Both the position numbers and the translations under genes were made by a program. This document shows, piece by piece, positions 6,228 to 6,583 of a stretch of 6,583 nucleotides of DNA. Position 1 is the stretch's first letter, and the number at the start of each line of letters is the position of its first letter. Source of the stretch: a bacterium (GTDB taxonomy: Bacteria; Fidelibacterota; Marinisomatia; Marinisomatales; JAHJCW01); NCBI GenBank assembly GCA_030621275.1, contig JAUXHY010000075.1, forward strand, positions 1-6,583, read 5' to 3'. The notes beneath the pieces are model-generated. The model was not told the origin of the DNA and did no database searches. It was given only the letters and a program-made list of their open reading frames with translations.

Positions 6228-6253
6228 TTAAATATAAATAATGTAGTTGTCAA
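6225..6253 (-). promoter_or_regulatory. perR-prx(-sod) promoter, sigma-70 type
   Basis: On the minus strand, TTGACA (6248-6253, perfect -35), a 17-bp spacer, then TAATAT (6225-6230, one mismatch from TATAAT). The expected start, about seven bases on, is near 6218, giving a leader of roughly 20 nt. It lies between the hydrolase stop and perR, so the operon starts here. Confidence 0.75.
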
Positions 6254-6257
6254 TAAT

Positions 6258-6276
6258 AATAATGATTACTGTTATT
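6258..6276. promoter_or_regulatory. Fur-box-like dyad upstream of the perR -35
   Basis: AATAATGATTACTGTTATT matches the 19-bp Fur consensus GATAATGATAATCATTATC at 13 positions, including the run ATAATGAT. It lies five bases upstream of the -35. The region is an AAT-rich run (6252-6263), so part of the match is cheap. It could be a second site for the Fur-family regulator or simply low-complexity DNA. Confidence 0.3.
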
Positions 6277-6278
6277 AT

Positions 6279-6583
6279 TTATAAAGTAGTCTTATAAAAA
6301 TCCAATATTGTATCCCAAAATTCAGGATGATGATTACAATCAGAATGACCCTTACCTTCCACTTTCCATAATTTTACTTTATCAGGATTACCGGCTTGGT
6401 ATAATTCATCGGCATGTGAAACTGGAGCAGTTGCATCGTCAATTCCATGAATAAGGAATATACTAGCATCGGATTTCATAATATTATTCGATGGCGCAAT
6501 ATCATCGAATTTCGCTCCAATTCGAAACTCCATATATTTAAAAATGAGCCATATAAATGGATAGTATGGTATTTTACGTTTTT
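6279..6583 (-). CDS. Alpha/beta hydrolase, C-terminal fragment (runs off the right edge)
   Basis: The frame is open from the right edge to a TAA at 6279-6281, giving 100 visible residues. The methionine at 6533 is internal: the frame continues upstream of it as IPYYPFIWLIFKYM, coherent coding sequence. It belongs to the serine alpha/beta-hydrolase fold (S9/S33-type peptidases and esterases). FLIHGIDDATAP carries the HGxxDxxxP strand-turn with the likely catalytic aspartate, and GKGHSDCNHHPEFW carries the catalytic histidine. The nucleophile elbow (GxSxG), the N-terminus and any signal or lid domain lie outside the window, so substrate cannot be inferred. The gene reads toward perR with no convincing GC-rich terminator in the 79-nt gap, so some read-through into the stress operon is possible. 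Functional linkage to it is not indicated. Confidence 0.85.
   Translation of the reverse strand, partial: KRKIPYYPFIWLIFKYMEFRIGAKFDDIAPSNNIMKSDASIFLIHGIDDATAPVSHADELYQAGNPDKVKLWKVEGKGHSDCNHHPEFWDTILDFYKTTL

Noticed and set aside
6252..6263. Four AAT repeats as a phase-variable tract
   Set aside because: Too short to slip at meaningful rates and typical of AT-rich intergenic DNA.
6531..6533. ATG at 6533 as the start of the hydrolase
   Set aside because: The frame continues upstream to the window edge with plausible hydrolase sequence, and 84 residues would lack the nucleophile and most of the fold.

Overview
The window reads as ordinary chromosomal DNA from an AT-rich Gram-negative bacterium, most likely in the FCB superphylum (Bacteroidota, Ignavibacteriota or a relative). 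Three things point that way: a secreted M1 metallopeptidase with a C-terminal segment resembling an outer-membrane beta-barrel, a peroxiredoxin with the long insert familiar from Bacteroidota-type proteins, and the general codon and base usage. The best promoter (TTGACA, 17 bp, TAATAT) and the clear purine-rich Shine-Dalgarno sites look more sigma-70-like than classical Bacteroidota, so I would not fix the phylum. Sequence alone does not settle it.

All seven genes lie on the minus strand and are read here from right to left. At the right edge is the C-terminal part of an alpha/beta hydrolase (6279-6583, cut by the window). Next comes an oxidative-stress cluster: a PerR-type Fur-family regulator (5828-6199), a typical 2-Cys peroxiredoxin (5161-5805), an iron-type superoxide dismutase (4517-5095) and a rubrerythrin (3845-4420). 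perR and prx are 22 nt apart and share the strong promoter upstream of perR. sod follows 65 nt later, behind a perfect 12-bp hairpin. rubrerythrin follows a proper terminator and seems to have its own promoter. Together they make a superoxide to peroxide to water pathway (SOD, then Prx and rubrerythrin) under a peroxide-sensing repressor, a set typical of anaerobes or microaerophiles. No catalase is visible here.

Left of this lies a long M1 aminopeptidase-like protein (792-3710) with a signal peptide, bounded by terminators on both sides. After it comes a 143-residue protein I do not recognise (226-657), then a terminator-like hairpin, then the first 50 codons of trigger factor (tig, 1-150), which runs off the left edge.

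Intergenic gaps are all shorter than 140 bp and hold mostly hairpins, promoters and ribosome binding sites. I see no tRNA, rRNA, CRISPR array, insertion sequence or phage element. The most interesting points are the 10-bp inverted repeat on the perR promoter, with a related half-site in the rubrerythrin promoter, and the peptidase-plus-barrel architecture. I find no clearly new biological system.
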